Shown here one piece after another: positions 1-10,589 of a DNA stretch of 64,000 bases. The stretch comes from Roseateles asaccharophilus (GTDB lineage Bacteria; Pseudomonadota; Gammaproteobacteria; Burkholderiales; Burkholderiaceae_C): positions 300,095-364,094 of the forward strand of contig NZ_SNXE01000002.1 of the NCBI RefSeq assembly GCF_004362405.1. Reading direction: 5' to 3'. A model generated the notes under the pieces. That model had not been told where the DNA came from and made no database searches. It saw nothing but the letters and a program-made list of their open reading frames with translations. How positions within the stretch are numbered: the stretch's first letter is position 1; each line of letters begins with the position of its first letter. The position numbers and the translations under genes are program-made.

Positions 1-173
1 CCCAGGCTGAGCTGGTCATTGATGGAGGCCAGCAGCAGCACCAGCAGGGTGGCGCAGAAGAACAGGCCCGGGCGGCTGGGCAGGATGTAGATATTGCGCT
101 GCACCAGCCGGTGGGTGTCGCTGGCCGGATGCCGGGCCTGCCACCAGGCCTGCCAGCGTTGACGCAGCTTCAT
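1..173 (-). CDS. DUF58 domain protein, N-terminal part (runs off the window)
   Basis: Only the first 57 or so codons are inside the window; the rest lies to the left. The visible N-terminus is basic and Trp-rich, then a hydrophobic stretch (around residues 37-50) that would be a membrane helix. DUF58 proteins usually sit next to a MoxR ATPase, and this start codon lies 2 bases after the MoxR stop, so the two are probably one operon. The DUF58 call rests on this context and on the short N-terminus with a motif like SRPGLFF, which is typical of the family. DUF58 proteins are thought to act with MoxR ATPases in maturation of envelope or metal-dependent proteins; the exact client here cannot be seen. 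Confidence 0.6.
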   Translation of the reverse strand, partial: MKLRQRWQAWWQARHPASDTHRLVQRNIYILPSRPGLFFCATLLVLLLASINDQLSL

Positions 174-175
174 GC

Positions 176-1138
<963 letters not shown>

Positions 1139-1176
1139 AACTCAAAACAAGGGACGACGAGTCTTTCACCAGCGCG

Positions 1177-2112
1177 ATGTCTACTGCCTTCATCAGCCAT
1201 GCCGACTGCCGGCGCCATGAGATGGGTGCGGGTCACCCCGAATGTCCTCAGCGCCTGGATGCGATCGAGGACTGGCTGATCGGCACGGGGCTGGATGTGG
1301 CGCTGCAGCGCTTCGATGCCAGCAACGCCAGCCCGCAGGCGCTTGAGCGTGCGCACAGCAGCGCCTATATCGCCCATATCCGCGATCTGCTCGAGGGCCT
1401 GGCGGCCAGCGGCGAGACCCGGGCCATCGACCCCGACACCATCGCCAATCCCTACACTTGGTCGGCCGCGCTCAAGGCCGCCGGTGCCGCGGTACAGGCC
1501 ACCGACCTGGTGCTGGATGGCCAGGTGGAGAACGCCTTCTGCGCGGTGCGTCCGCCCGGCCATCACGCCACGCGCGACCAGGCCATGGGCTTTTGCTTCT
1601 TCAACAATGTGGCGGTAGCGGCGCGCCATGCCCTGGACGACCGCGGGCTCAAGCGCGTGGCGGTGGTGGACTTCGATGTGCACCACGGCAATGGCACCGA
1701 GGACATCCTGGCCGGCGACGACAGGGTGCTGATGGTCAGCATCTTCCAGCACCCGCTCTATCCCTTCAGCGGCGCCGTGCCCAAGGGCGAGAACATGGTC
1801 AACGTGCCGGTGCCGCCCTACACCAAGGGCGGTGAGGTGCGCGAGCTGATCGAGGCCATGTGGATGCCGGCCCTGGAGCGTTTCAGGCCCGAGATGATCT
1901 TCATCTCGGCCGGCTTCGACGCCCACCGCGAGGACGATCTGGGCCAGCTGGGCCTGACCGAGGCTGACTACGAGTGGATCACCCTGCGCCTGCAGGATGT
2001 GGCCCGGCGCCACGCCAAGGGGCGCATCGTGTCCTGCCTGGAGGGCGGCTACCACCTGGACGCCCTGGCGCGCAGCGTGGGCGCGCATCTGCGGGTGCTG
2101 GCGGGCGTCTGA
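1177..2112 (+). CDS. Histone deacetylase-like family hydrolase (acetylpolyamine/acetoin-utilisation type)
   Basis: A 311-residue zinc hydrolase of the arginase/deacetylase fold. Visible signatures: RPPGHHA with the paired active-site histidines (around residue 128), DFDVHHGNGT carrying the metal-binding Asp and His, and SAGFDAHREDD with the second metal-binding Asp. C-terminal EGGYHLD supplies the conserved Gly-Gly-Tyr. The family removes acetyl groups from lysine or polyamines in the cytoplasm; the substrate here is unknown. The protein closely follows the usual bacterial HDAC-like length. It converges with the protease gene, the stops being 6 bases apart. Confidence 0.9.
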   Translation: MSTAFISHADCRRHEMGAGHPECPQRLDAIEDWLIGTGLDVALQRFDASNASPQALERAHSSAYIAHIRDLLEGLAASGETRAIDPDTIANPYTWSAALKAAGAAVQATDLVLDGQVENAFCAVRPPGHHATRDQAMGFCFFNNVAVAARHALDDRGLKRVAVVDFDVHHGNGTEDILAGDDRVLMVSIFQHPLYPFSGAVPKGENMVNVPVPPYTKGGEVRELIEAMWMPALERFRPEMIFISAGFDAHREDDLGQLGLTEADYEWITLRLQDVARRHAKGRIVSCLEGGYHLDALARSVGAHLRVLAGV

Positions 2113-2118
2113 GCCGCC

Positions 2119-2958
2119 TCAGGGCTTGCCGCCCTTGTCCTCGACGCTGGCCTTGTTCATGAGGGCGCGCACATGCCGCACCGGCATGGCGTAGCTGATG
2201 CCCGTGGGTGAGCTGAGGGCCGATTCCCGCGTGTTCTTGATCAGGGCCATGCTCAGCACGCCCACGACCTCGCCGCTGGCGATGTCCAGCACCGGGCCGC
2301 CGCTATTGCCCGGGTAGCTGATGATGTCCAGTTGCAGCACCTCGAAGGCCCCTTGGCGCAGCTGGGCCACATTGCGTGCATTGAGCGTCTGGGCATTGAG
2401 CGAGGGCAGGCTGATGGCCGTATGGGCCGCCACCACGCCCCGGTGCGTGACATGGGAGTAGCCCAGCAGCCCCCCGATGGGGAAGCCGATCAGGGCGATA
2501 TCGCTACCCTCGGGCGGCGAGGCATCGCTGGCCAGACGCAGGGCCGGCGCGGGCGGGCCGTCAAAGCGCAGCAGGGCCACATCATGGGCCGGGTCATTCA
2601 CCAGCACCGTGGCCATGCGCGGTGTCCATTGCCGATCGCTGCCCCAGACCTGCACGGCCAGGCGGCGCTCCTGGGTCTCCACCATCTGCAAGGGCGGCAG
2701 CACATGGGCGCCGGTGACGGCCAGATTGCCATCGCCCACGACAAAGCCGGTGCCTCGGAAGCCGAAACGGGGGCTGTCGAGGGCGCCAAACGTGCCCACC
2801 AGCAGCACCGAGGGCTTGGCCCGCGCGACCAGGCTGGGCAGGTCCTGGGCCAGCAGGGCGGCAGGGGCCAGCAGGCACAGGGCCAGGGCTTGCCGCAAGA
2901 GCGTGCGCCGACCCAGGCGGGCGCTGGGGAGCGGGGTGGGGGGCAGGGGCTTTTGCAT
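2119..2958 (-). CDS. Secreted trypsin-like serine protease (S1 fold, no PDZ domain)
   Basis: A 279-residue protein with an N-terminal export signal (residues about 17-38; it starts with a twin-arginine, GRRTLLRQ, so Tat export is possible, though an ordinary Sec signal also fits). The mature part is a chymotrypsin-fold protease with a complete catalytic triad: His85 in TGAHV, Asp126 in HDVALLR and Ser219 in GNSGGP. There is no PDZ domain, so it is not a standard DegP/DegQ. Likely a periplasmic protease; natural substrate unknown. Monocistronic and convergent with the HDAC-like gene. Confidence 0.88.
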   Translation of the reverse strand: MQKPLPPTPLPSARLGRRTLLRQALALCLLAPAALLAQDLPSLVARAKPSVLLVGTFGALDSPRFGFRGTGFVVGDGNLAVTGAHVLPPLQMVETQERRLAVQVWGSDRQWTPRMATVLVNDPAHDVALLRFDGPPAPALRLASDASPPEGSDIALIGFPIGGLLGYSHVTHRGVVAAHTAISLPSLNAQTLNARNVAQLRQGAFEVLQLDIISYPGNSGGPVLDIASGEVVGVLSMALIKNTRESALSSPTGISYAMPVRHVRALMNKASVEDKGGKP

Positions 2959-3047
2959 GATGGGCGGACGATAGCAAAGCCCGACCCTTCGCGCAGCCGG
3001 GCTCGTCTGTCAAACGCCGGCCGTCGGGCAGCGGCGACAATGCGGGC

Positions 3048-4322
3048 ATGAATCAGCCCGTGATGACAATCAATGAATTGCTGGCCCTGGGCCGCAACTT
3101 TTTCAAGCCGGCCGTCCTGACCGAGCTGGGTCTGCTTGTGGCCTGTCTGGGCCTGGCCTGGTTGCTGGTGCGCCTGATCCAGCCCCGCCTGGCCTCGCAG
3201 CAGCTCAAGCACTCGGTGCTCTTTGGTCACCATGTGGTGGACGGCGCCCTGTTCCCCGGACTGGCCCTGCTGCTGGCGCTGGGCGCCAAGCGCCTGCTGC
3301 CCTGGCTGGAGCTCTCACCCGCGCTGTTCAAGCTGGCCCTGCCGGTGCTGATGTCCCTGCTGGTCATCCGCCTGACGGCCCGCGTGCTGCGTGCCGCGCT
3401 GCCCGAGGCCAACTGGGTCAAGGTGGTGGAGCGCAGCGTGTCCTGGATGGCCTGGGGGGCGTCCGTGCTCTGGATCACCGGCCTGCTGCCCGAGATCCTG
3501 GACGAGATGGAAAGCATTCGCTGGAAGATCGGCGCCAGCCAAGTGTCCCTGCGGGCCCTGCTGGAAGGCGGGCTGACGGCGGTGCTGGTGATGATGCTGG
3601 CCTTGTGGCTCTCGGCCGTGATTGAGGCGCGCCTGCTGCGCGATGTGACCAGCGATCTCTCGCTGCGCAAGATCGGGGTGAACATCACGCGGGCCCTGCT
3701 GCTGTTCGCAGGCCTGCTGTTTGCCCTCTCGGCCGCGGGCATCGATCTGACCGCGCTGAGCGTGCTGGGCGGCGGCCTGGGCGTGGGCATCGGTCTGGGC
3801 ATGCAGAAGCTGGCGGCCAACTACGTGTCGGGCTTCGTGATCCTGGCCGAGCGCTCCCTGCGCATCGGCGATATGGTGCGCGTGGACAACTTCGAGGGCC
3901 GCATCAGCGATATCAAGACGCGCTACACCGTCATCCGCGCCCTGGGCGGGCGTGAGGCCGTGGTGCCCAACGAGACCCTGATCACCACCCGGGTGGAGAA
4001 CCTCTCGCTGACCGACCCGCGCGTGCTGCTCAGCACCGTGGTGCAGGTGGCCTATGGCAGCGATGTGGAAAGCCTGATGCCGCTGATGGTGGAGCGTGTG
4101 CTGCAGGTGCCGCGGGTGCTGGCCGATCCGGCACCTTCGGTGCAGCTGAGCAATTTCGCCGCCGATGGCCTGGAGCTGACGGTGCTGTTCTGGATTGCCG
4201 ATCCCGAGAACGGTCAGGGCGGCCCGCGCTCGGATGTGAATCTGGCTCTGCTGCGCCTGCTGAACGAGCGTGGCGTCGAGATTCCCTTCCCGCAGCGGGT
4301 GGTGCGCAGCGTGCAAGGCTGA
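3048..4322 (+). CDS. MscS-family mechanosensitive ion channel
   Basis: A 424-residue inner-membrane protein with about four to five predicted transmembrane helices in its first 240 residues, then the conserved MscS core. The pore-helix region is the Gly-rich GGGLGVGIGLGMQKLA (about residues 240-256), followed by the beta domain with RIGDMVRVD and VPNETLITT. Such channels open on osmotic down-shock to release solutes. The extra N-terminal helices make it longer than E. coli MscS and place it with the YbdG/MscK-like long forms. It ends 10 bases from the stop of the convergent GGDEF-EAL gene. Confidence 0.92.
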   Translation: MNQPVMTINELLALGRNFFKPAVLTELGLLVACLGLAWLLVRLIQPRLASQQLKHSVLFGHHVVDGALFPGLALLLALGAKRLLPWLELSPALFKLALPVLMSLLVIRLTARVLRAALPEANWVKVVERSVSWMAWGASVLWITGLLPEILDEMESIRWKIGASQVSLRALLEGGLTAVLVMMLALWLSAVIEARLLRDVTSDLSLRKIGVNITRALLLFAGLLFALSAAGIDLTALSVLGGGLGVGIGLGMQKLAANYVSGFVILAERSLRIGDMVRVDNFEGRISDIKTRYTVIRALGGREAVVPNETLITTRVENLSLTDPRVLLSTVVQVAYGSDVESLMPLMVERVLQVPRVLADPAPSVQLSNFAADGLELTVLFWIADPENGQGGPRSDVNLALLRLLNERGVEIPFPQRVVRSVQG

Positions 4323-4332
4323 GCCCCGCGGC

Positions 4333-7300
4333 TCAGTGCAGGCGGCGGTATTCCGGCTCGATGCGGCGCAGCGACGGCCACAGCGGCATCTCGTTGTAGG
4401 GCATGGGGTGGGCAAAGAGATAGCCCTGCATCAGGTGGCAGCCCATCTCGCGCAGCAACTGGACTTGGGACTCTGTCTCCACCCCTTCGGCCACACATTC
4501 CAGGCCCAGGCTGGCGGCCATGGCGATGATGGCCCGGACCAGGGCGCGGTCTCCCGCGTTTCTGTCCAGGTCCTGGACAAAGGAGCGGTCGATCTTCACC
4601 GCATCGACCGGGAAGTGCTTGAGGTGGCTGAGGCTGGAGTAGCCGGTGCCAAAGTCGTCCACCGCCAAGCGTACCCCCAGGCTCTTGAGTTGCAGCAGTG
4701 CACGCCTTGATTCCTCGGGGCTGCCCATCAGGGCGGACTCGGTGATCTCCAGCTCCAGCCGTGGCGGGGGCAAGCCGGTTTCGCGCAGCAGGCGCTGAAC
4801 GTCTTCGGGAAAGCGGGCGTCGACCAACTGCTGCGGCGACACATTGATGGCCAGGCGCAGCTCCGATTCCAGCAGATCGCGGCGCTCGGACAGCAGCCGG
4901 GCTACCAGCTGCAACACATGCCGGCCCAGACTCAGCATCAGGCCGCTCTCCTCCGCCACGGGAATGAACTCGGCCGGTCCGATCTCGGGGCCGCTCGCCG
5001 GTGCCCAGCGCAGCAAGGCCTCTGCAGCGACATGGCGACCGCCTTCGATGTCCACCTGGGCCTGCAGCATCAGGTACAGACGCTCGCCCTCCATGTCCTG
5101 CCGCAGCAGCTGGGCCATCTGCAGGCGTTGCACCGCCGTGGCAGCCATGGCCGGGTCGTAGAGGCAGTAGCGGTTGCGGCCCAGCTGCTTGGCGCGGTAG
5201 AGCGCCATATCGGCGTGCTTCATCAACTCCTCGGCGCTCTGCCCATCGTCGGGATAAAGGGCCAGGCCCATGCTGAGGCTTGCCGTGACCTGGCGTGCGC
5301 CAAGGGCGATCGGCTCGGCCACCTGACGCAGCAGCTTCTCGGCCACCCGCGCCGCATGTTCGGGCCCCTGGACTTCGCTGAGCAGGAGCACGAATTCGTC
5401 ACCACCCAGGCGGCACACCGTATCGGTGCTGCGCAGCTCGCCGGAGAGGCGCTGCGCCACAAGCTGCAGCAGCTGATCGCCCATGGCATGGCCCAGGGTG
5501 TCGTTGATCAGCTTGAAGTGATCCAGGTCCACGAAGCCGATGGCAAAGCCCTGACCCTTGCGTGCCGCACTGGAGCAGGCCTGCTCGATACGATCCATCA
5601 GCAGCACCCGGTTGGGCAGGCCCGTGAGGGCATCATGGTGGGCCATGTGGTTGAGGCGCCGCGCATCTTCACGTGCGCGGCTCACATCCTGGAACACCAT
5701 CACGACCCCGCGCAAATGGCCCGTGGCGTCGTGGATGGGCGAGGCGCTGCCGGTCATGGCATAGCTGTGACCATCGCGGGCCTGCAGCACGCAGTCCGGC
5801 GGCAAGGTTTCCATCCGCCCGGTGGCCAGGCAACTGCCCACGGGGTCCAGCGCCCTGGTTTTGTCGTGGGCGGCACGCAGGTTCAGCACCTCGGTCACCG
5901 CGTGCCCGGCCGCGGCGTTCATGTCCCAGCCGCTGAGTCGGGATGCACTGCGGTTGATGAAGATGATCCGCCCTTGCTCGTCGGTGCTGAGTACGCCGTC
6001 GGCAATCGAGGTCAGGGTGATCTGCAGCAACTGCCGTTCCTCGTCCAGTCGCTTGAGCAGGGCCTGCTCCTCGGTCACATCGCGCAATGAGGCCATGCTG
6101 CACAAGCCCTGCTCGCGCCCGGCATCTTCTTCCCAGACCATGGACAGGCGAACCCGCCGTAGCTTGCCATCGGCACGGCGTGCCAGCATGGGCAGATCTT
6201 CGACCGGCTCGCCCGCGGTAAGCACGGGCAGCAGTTCGGGCGAGGCCAGCCCCTGCGGGTCCAGGCTGATGAAGTCGGAGATCTTACGGCCCAGCACCTC
6301 GGACTCGCGATAGCCGAAGTGCTGCAGCCAGGCGCTGCTGACGCTGAGCAGGCGGCCCTCGACATCGGTGGAGTGCAGCAGGGTGGGGGCCCGGGTGTAG
6401 AGGCTGCGGTAGCGCGCCTCACGGCGCGCCAGCTGCTCCGCATTGCGCCGGCGGCTCTGTTCCAGGGCAGCCCCCAGCAGCAGCGGGCTTAGCACGGCCA
6501 GCAGCAAGGGCAGCAGGTGCAGGGCGTCGGCGCCTGGGCCGGTCTGGGGCGGCAGCACCATGAGGCCGCGCGAGATCAGCCCGAAGCAGGCGGCCACCGT
6601 GATGGGCGCGGCCAAGCTGGCCGAGGCAAAGCCCCCGCAGTAGGCGGCCAGCATGCCGATGGCCGCCACATAGACGTAGGGATAGGGCAGGCTGCTGAAG
6701 GCCAGCAGGGTGACGCCGGCCACCAGCAGGGCCAGGGGTAGCTGCAGCGTTTGCAGACAGGCCTGCAGCGCCTGACGCGGCCCCAGTGCCAGCGCCAGGA
6801 CACCCAGCGGGAACACGCAGACCCAGCCCAGTGCGGAGCCCAGCCACCAGGTGGTGAAAATGCCGAGCAAGTCGCCTGCCGGAGCGAGCATGAAGAGCGT
6901 GATACTGCCGGCCAGGGCCCCGAGGCCCGCGGCCAGTGCCGGGCCTAACAGCAGGGCCTGGAGCAGGGCATTGGGCTCGTGGATGACGCTGCGCACATTG
7001 CCGTGACGCCGCAGCAGCCAGGCGCCCATCCAGGCCTCCAGCACATTGCCCGGCACGAAGGCGAGCGCCATGGTAGCGGTGCCACCGGTCAGCATATTGG
7101 CGCCCAGCACCGCCAGGCCATGCGCGACCAGGAGTGTCGGCCAGTGGCGCGGCGTGTAGGCCAGCATGGCGCAGACGATGAGGGTGTTGCTGAGCCACAG
7201 CGGGGCGATGCTGCCGGGCTGACGCATGAGCATGATGCAGCCCAGCGCCGCCAGCAGGCTCAGCAGACCCCAGAGCAGCAGGGACCAGAGGGCTGGCCGG

Positions 7301-7347
7301 CCCGGGGGTGTGGCGGCTGGCTGCTCGGGCATGAGGCGGGCGATCAT
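4333..7347 (-). CDS. MASE1-PAS-GGDEF-EAL cyclic-di-GMP enzyme
   Basis: A 1004-residue membrane sensor. Residues about 15-305 form a multi-helix MASE1-like sensor, followed by two PAS domains (about 312-430 and 440-560), a GGDEF domain and an EAL domain. The diguanylate cyclase active site GGDEF is intact and has an RSTD inhibitory (I-site) motif five residues upstream. The phosphodiesterase motifs EAL (in AEALLRW), ITESAL, DDFGTGYSSL, KIDRSFV and AEGVE are also intact, so both synthesis and breakdown of c-di-GMP are possible. Its start overlaps the stop of the upstream periplasmic binding protein by 4 bases, suggesting that the two work together as a sensor pair. Confidence 0.93.
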   Translation of the reverse strand: MIARLMPEQPAATPPGRPALWSLLLWGLLSLLAALGCIMLMRQPGSIAPLWLSNTLIVCAMLAYTPRHWPTLLVAHGLAVLGANMLTGGTATMALAFVPGNVLEAWMGAWLLRRHGNVRSVIHEPNALLQALLLGPALAAGLGALAGSITLFMLAPAGDLLGIFTTWWLGSALGWVCVFPLGVLALALGPRQALQACLQTLQLPLALLVAGVTLLAFSSLPYPYVYVAAIGMLAAYCGGFASASLAAPITVAACFGLISRGLMVLPPQTGPGADALHLLPLLLAVLSPLLLGAALEQSRRRNAEQLARREARYRSLYTRAPTLLHSTDVEGRLLSVSSAWLQHFGYRESEVLGRKISDFISLDPQGLASPELLPVLTAGEPVEDLPMLARRADGKLRRVRLSMVWEEDAGREQGLCSMASLRDVTEEQALLKRLDEERQLLQITLTSIADGVLSTDEQGRIIFINRSASRLSGWDMNAAAGHAVTEVLNLRAAHDKTRALDPVGSCLATGRMETLPPDCVLQARDGHSYAMTGSASPIHDATGHLRGVVMVFQDVSRAREDARRLNHMAHHDALTGLPNRVLLMDRIEQACSSAARKGQGFAIGFVDLDHFKLINDTLGHAMGDQLLQLVAQRLSGELRSTDTVCRLGGDEFVLLLSEVQGPEHAARVAEKLLRQVAEPIALGARQVTASLSMGLALYPDDGQSAEELMKHADMALYRAKQLGRNRYCLYDPAMAATAVQRLQMAQLLRQDMEGERLYLMLQAQVDIEGGRHVAAEALLRWAPASGPEIGPAEFIPVAEESGLMLSLGRHVLQLVARLLSERRDLLESELRLAINVSPQQLVDARFPEDVQRLLRETGLPPPRLELEITESALMGSPEESRRALLQLKSLGVRLAVDDFGTGYSSLSHLKHFPVDAVKIDRSFVQDLDRNAGDRALVRAIIAMAASLGLECVAEGVETESQVQLLREMGCHLMQGYLFAHPMPYNEMPLWPSLRRIEPEYRRLH

Positions 7348-8201
7348 GAGCCGGCCTTGCGTGCGCGGTGGCGCATCACGAAGAACAGACTGAGCAGGCC
7401 CGCGGCGATGCTGAGGCTGGCGATCAGGCGCAGATCGGCCTGGCGCGGGTCTTGGTAGGCGAAACGTCCTTCGGGTACCCAGCGCTGGGTGATCTGGCGA
7501 CGCGTGGGCTGCGGCAGCTCACGCAGGGCTTTGCGCAGCAGCTCTCCGATGTCGGGCCGCCCTATGGGGTAGGCAAAGCTGAGGGAGTACTCGAAGCCGA
7601 TGTGCTGGTGCACCTCGAAGCGCAGCATTGACGCATCGCGCTGGTTCAGAAAGTGCAAGGAGGCCAGGTCGGCCACGACGGCCTCCACCTCGCCGCGCAG
7701 CATGGCCTGCAGCGCCAGGCGGTCGTCATCAAAGCTTACCCAGCGCACACCGGGATAGCGCTCACGCACAAAGCCTTCCACCGCATAGCCGCGCCCGACG
7801 CCCACGGCATGCCCGTTCAGGGCGGCCAGCTCGCTCTGGCTGGCCTTGCCCGGCGGCAGGGCCAGCACGGCCGGCACGCTGACATAGGGTTCGGTGAAGG
7901 CGAGAAAGCGGCTGCGCTCTGCGGTGGGGCGCAGGGAGGAGATGAGGTCCACCTCGCCGCGCTGGGTGGCGCTCAGGATTTCATGCAGGCTGCGCGGGGG
8001 CAGGGTGCGGACCTGAAAGCCGCCCAGGGGCGCCAGGGCCTGGAGCAGCTCGACCGACAGGCCGCCAACCTGGCCCTGGGCATCGGCGTAAACGAAGGGA
8101 CCGTAGTCGGCCTCGGGGGCGAAGCGCAGCTCCACGCCCCAGGTCAGTGCCGGCCAGGCCAGCAGCCATAGCAAGGAGCAGGAATGCGCAGCCTTTGTCA
8201 T
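7344..8201 (-). CDS. Membrane-anchored periplasmic solute-binding protein (SBP_bac_3), sensor partner
   Basis: A 285-residue protein with an N-terminal signal peptide (about 1-22), a family 3 extracellular solute-binding domain (about 24-250, with GPFVYAD and TEPYVSVP features), and a C-terminal transmembrane helix near residues 258-278 ending in a short basic tail. Free amino-acid-binding proteins do not have this C-terminal anchor; it resembles the ligand-binding part of BvgS-like sensors. The gene overlaps the downstream GGDEF-EAL gene by 4 bases (ATGA), and no ABC permease is nearby. I infer a split ligand sensor that passes a signal to the c-di-GMP enzyme. The ligand is unknown. Confidence 0.85.
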   Translation of the reverse strand: MTKAAHSCSLLWLLAWPALTWGVELRFAPEADYGPFVYADAQGQVGGLSVELLQALAPLGGFQVRTLPPRSLHEILSATQRGEVDLISSLRPTAERSRFLAFTEPYVSVPAVLALPPGKASQSELAALNGHAVGVGRGYAVEGFVRERYPGVRWVSFDDDRLALQAMLRGEVEAVVADLASLHFLNQRDASMLRFEVHQHIGFEYSLSFAYPIGRPDIGELLRKALRELPQPTRRQITQRWVPEGRFAYQDPRQADLRLIASLSIAAGLLSLFFVMRHRARKAGS

Positions 8202-8332
8202 GGACCCTCCCCAGGGCAGCTACTACCGCCTTGCCAGGCTTGTGCAGCCAAGCAAGGGTAAGGCGCCGCGCCCAGGGGGTCAATGCGGGGCTTTGGGCCT
8301 CCCCCATTGGGGTGGCCCGTTTTGGCACAGGA

Positions 8333-9877
8333 TCAGGCCACGGACACGGGGATCTTGCCGATCTTGCCCTGCCCGATCTTGTCGGCCCACTCGGCCGGAC
8401 CGGTGATGTGGGCGCTGGTGCCGCCGGCGTCCACGGCCACGGTCACAGGCATGTCCACCACATCGAATTCGTAGATGGCTTCCATGCCCAGGTCCTCGAA
8501 GCCCACGACCTTGGCGGCCTTGATGGCCTTGGACACCAGATAGGCCGAGCCGCCCACGGCCATCAGATAGGCCGACTTGTGCTTCTTGATGGCCTCGATC
8601 GCGACCGGGCCGCGCTCGGCCTTGCCGATCATGGCGATCAGGCCGGTCTGGGCCAGCATCATCTCGGTGAACTTGTCCATGCGGGTCGCGGTCGTCGGGC
8701 CTGCGGGGCCGACCACCTCGTCGCGCACTGGGTCGACCGGGCCCACGTAGTAGATGACGCGGTTGGTGAAGTCCACCGGCAGCTGCTGCCCTGAAGCCAG
8801 CATGTCCTGGATGCGCTTGTGGGCGGCATCGCGGCCGGTCAGCATCTTGCCGTTGAGCAGAAGGGTCTGGCCCGGCTTCCAGCTGGCCACTTCCTCGGGC
8901 GTGAGCGCGTTCAGGTCCACGCGCTTGCTCTTGTTGTAGTCAGGGGCCCAGTGCACATCGGGCCACAGGTCCAGGCTGGGGGCTTCCAAATAGGAGGGGC
9001 CCGAGCCGTCCAGCACGAAGTGGGCGTGGCGGGTGGCCGCGCAGTTGGGGATCATCGCGATGGGCTTGCTGGCCGCATGCGTGGGATAGGTCTTGATCTT
9101 GACGTCCAGCACCGTGGTCAGGCCGCCCAGGCCCTGCGCGCCTATGCCCAGGGCATTGACCTTCTCGTAGAGCTCGATGCGCAGCTCTTCCAGCTTGTTG
9201 CTGGGGCCGCGCTCCAGCAGCTCGTACATATCGATGTCGTCCATCAGGGCTTCCTTGGCCAGCAAGGCAGCCTTCTCGGCCGTGCCGCCAACGCCAATGC
9301 CCAGCATGCCCGGCGGGCACCAGCCCGCGCCCATGGTGGGCACGGTCTTGAGCACCCAGTCGACGATGTTGTCGCTGGGGTTGAGCATATAGACCTTGCT
9401 CTTGTTCTCGGAGCCGCCGCCCTTGGCCGCGACGATCACGTCCACGGTATTGCCGGGCACGACTTCCATGAAGATCACCGCGGGCGTGTTGTCCTTGGTG
9501 TTCTTGCGCTCGAAGATGGGGTCGGCCAGCACCGAGGCGCGCAGCTTGTTGTCCGGGTGGTTGTAGGCGCGGCGCACGCCTTCGTTGACCGCATCCTGGA
9601 TGGAGCCGGGGAAGTCCGCCCAGCGCACGTCCATGCCGATCTTCAGGAAGACGTTGACGATGCCGGTGTCCTGGCAGATGGGGCGGCGGCCTTCGGCGCA
9701 CATGCGCGAGTTGGTCAGGATCTGGGCGATCGCATCCTTGGCCGCCGGGCTCTGCTCACGCTCGTAGGCGCGGGCCAGATGCTGGATGTAGTCGGCCGGG
9801 TGGTAGTAGCTGATGTACTGCAGGGCGGCAGCCACGCTTTCGACGAGGTCGCCGTACTTGATCGTGGTGGTGTTCAT
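8333..9877 (-). CDS. Fumarate hydratase, class I (iron-sulfur)
   Basis: A 514-residue cytoplasmic enzyme of the TCA cycle that interconverts fumarate and malate. The N-terminal alpha part and the C-terminal beta part (the swivel domain carrying GPTTATRMD) are fused in one chain, as in FumA/FumB. Candidate ligands of the oxygen-sensitive [4Fe-4S] cluster are Cys68 (PICQDTG), Cys187 (GAGWCPPG) and Cys279 (PNCAATRH). Length agrees with the family. Monocistronic, with 131 bases upstream of the SBP gene and 61 bases to the lipoprotein gene. Confidence 0.95.
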   Translation of the reverse strand: MNTTTIKYGDLVESVAAALQYISYYHPADYIQHLARAYEREQSPAAKDAIAQILTNSRMCAEGRRPICQDTGIVNVFLKIGMDVRWADFPGSIQDAVNEGVRRAYNHPDNKLRASVLADPIFERKNTKDNTPAVIFMEVVPGNTVDVIVAAKGGGSENKSKVYMLNPSDNIVDWVLKTVPTMGAGWCPPGMLGIGVGGTAEKAALLAKEALMDDIDMYELLERGPSNKLEELRIELYEKVNALGIGAQGLGGLTTVLDVKIKTYPTHAASKPIAMIPNCAATRHAHFVLDGSGPSYLEAPSLDLWPDVHWAPDYNKSKRVDLNALTPEEVASWKPGQTLLLNGKMLTGRDAAHKRIQDMLASGQQLPVDFTNRVIYYVGPVDPVRDEVVGPAGPTTATRMDKFTEMMLAQTGLIAMIGKAERGPVAIEAIKKHKSAYLMAVGGSAYLVSKAIKAAKVVGFEDLGMEAIYEFDVVDMPVTVAVDAGGTSAHITGPAEWADKIGQGKIGKIPVSVA

Positions 9878-9938
9878 GAGGCTGAACCTAGGGGGAGTTG
9901 GATGAAGCTGCCCGCAGTTTATCGGAGCCGTCTGGCGC

Positions 9939-10589
9939 CTAGCTTGCAGCGCCGGCGCGCCGCAGCTCGGACTCCAGCCAGGGCAGCAGCTGATCCAGCC
10001 CCTGGCTCAGCGCCCGGGACAGGGCCTGGGCCGCACCGGCGGCGTCGGCACTGGTCGCTGCAGCCTGCAGGGAGAGGCGCAGCTGGGCCTGGCGCTGACG
10101 CTGGCGGCGGTCCAGCAGCTCGGCACGCAAGTTCAGCCGGCCCAGACCGGGCGGACTGGCGAAATCGTGATGCACATCTTCCAGGCTCAGGCTGAGCAGC
10201 CAGTCGGCTTGCAGGGGCTCGCCCAGCCGGCCCAGTGCGGCGGCCAGCCCCCTGGCCTCCAGCCGCCGGGTGAGCAGGCTTGCCACCATGCGCGAGGGCC
10301 GCTCCAGCCATTGCGACTGTTGATAGAAGGCAAACTGCTGCGGCGCCCGCGCATAGGCCATGGTGTGACTGTCGGCCAGTGCATCACCCGGCAGCACCTG
10401 GATCAGCAGGGCATTCACCAGCGGCTTGGGCAAGGCTTGGGGCGGTGGACCCACATCATGCAGGCGGTGGTGCACTTGCAGGCCGCTGCTGTGGCCCACG
10501 GACACGCAGCCTGACAGGCTGAGCCACAGGCCGCTCGCGCCCAGCAGGGCCAGACCGCGCCGGCGGTCGAGGTCGATCAGGACGTTCAT
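9939..10589 (-). CDS. ABC-type transport auxiliary lipoprotein (PqiC/LptE-like)
   Basis: A 216-residue lipoprotein. A signal peptide ends in a lipobox LSGC (Cys at about residue 28), so the protein is lipidated and probably sits in the outer membrane. The mature part matches the ABC_trans_aux/PqiC family that often closes Mla-like operons. It overlaps the MCE gene by 4 bases and is the last gene of a four-gene operon. Likely role: the outer-membrane end of a phospholipid-transport bridge. It takes the place of MlaC/MlaA, which are absent here. Confidence 0.82.
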   Translation of the reverse strand: MNVLIDLDRRRGLALLGASGLWLSLSGCVSVGHSSGLQVHHRLHDVGPPPQALPKPLVNALLIQVLPGDALADSHTMAYARAPQQFAFYQQSQWLERPSRMVASLLTRRLEARGLAAALGRLGEPLQADWLLSLSLEDVHHDFASPPGLGRLNLRAELLDRRQRQRQAQLRLSLQAAATSADAAGAAQALSRALSQGLDQLLPWLESELRRAGAAS

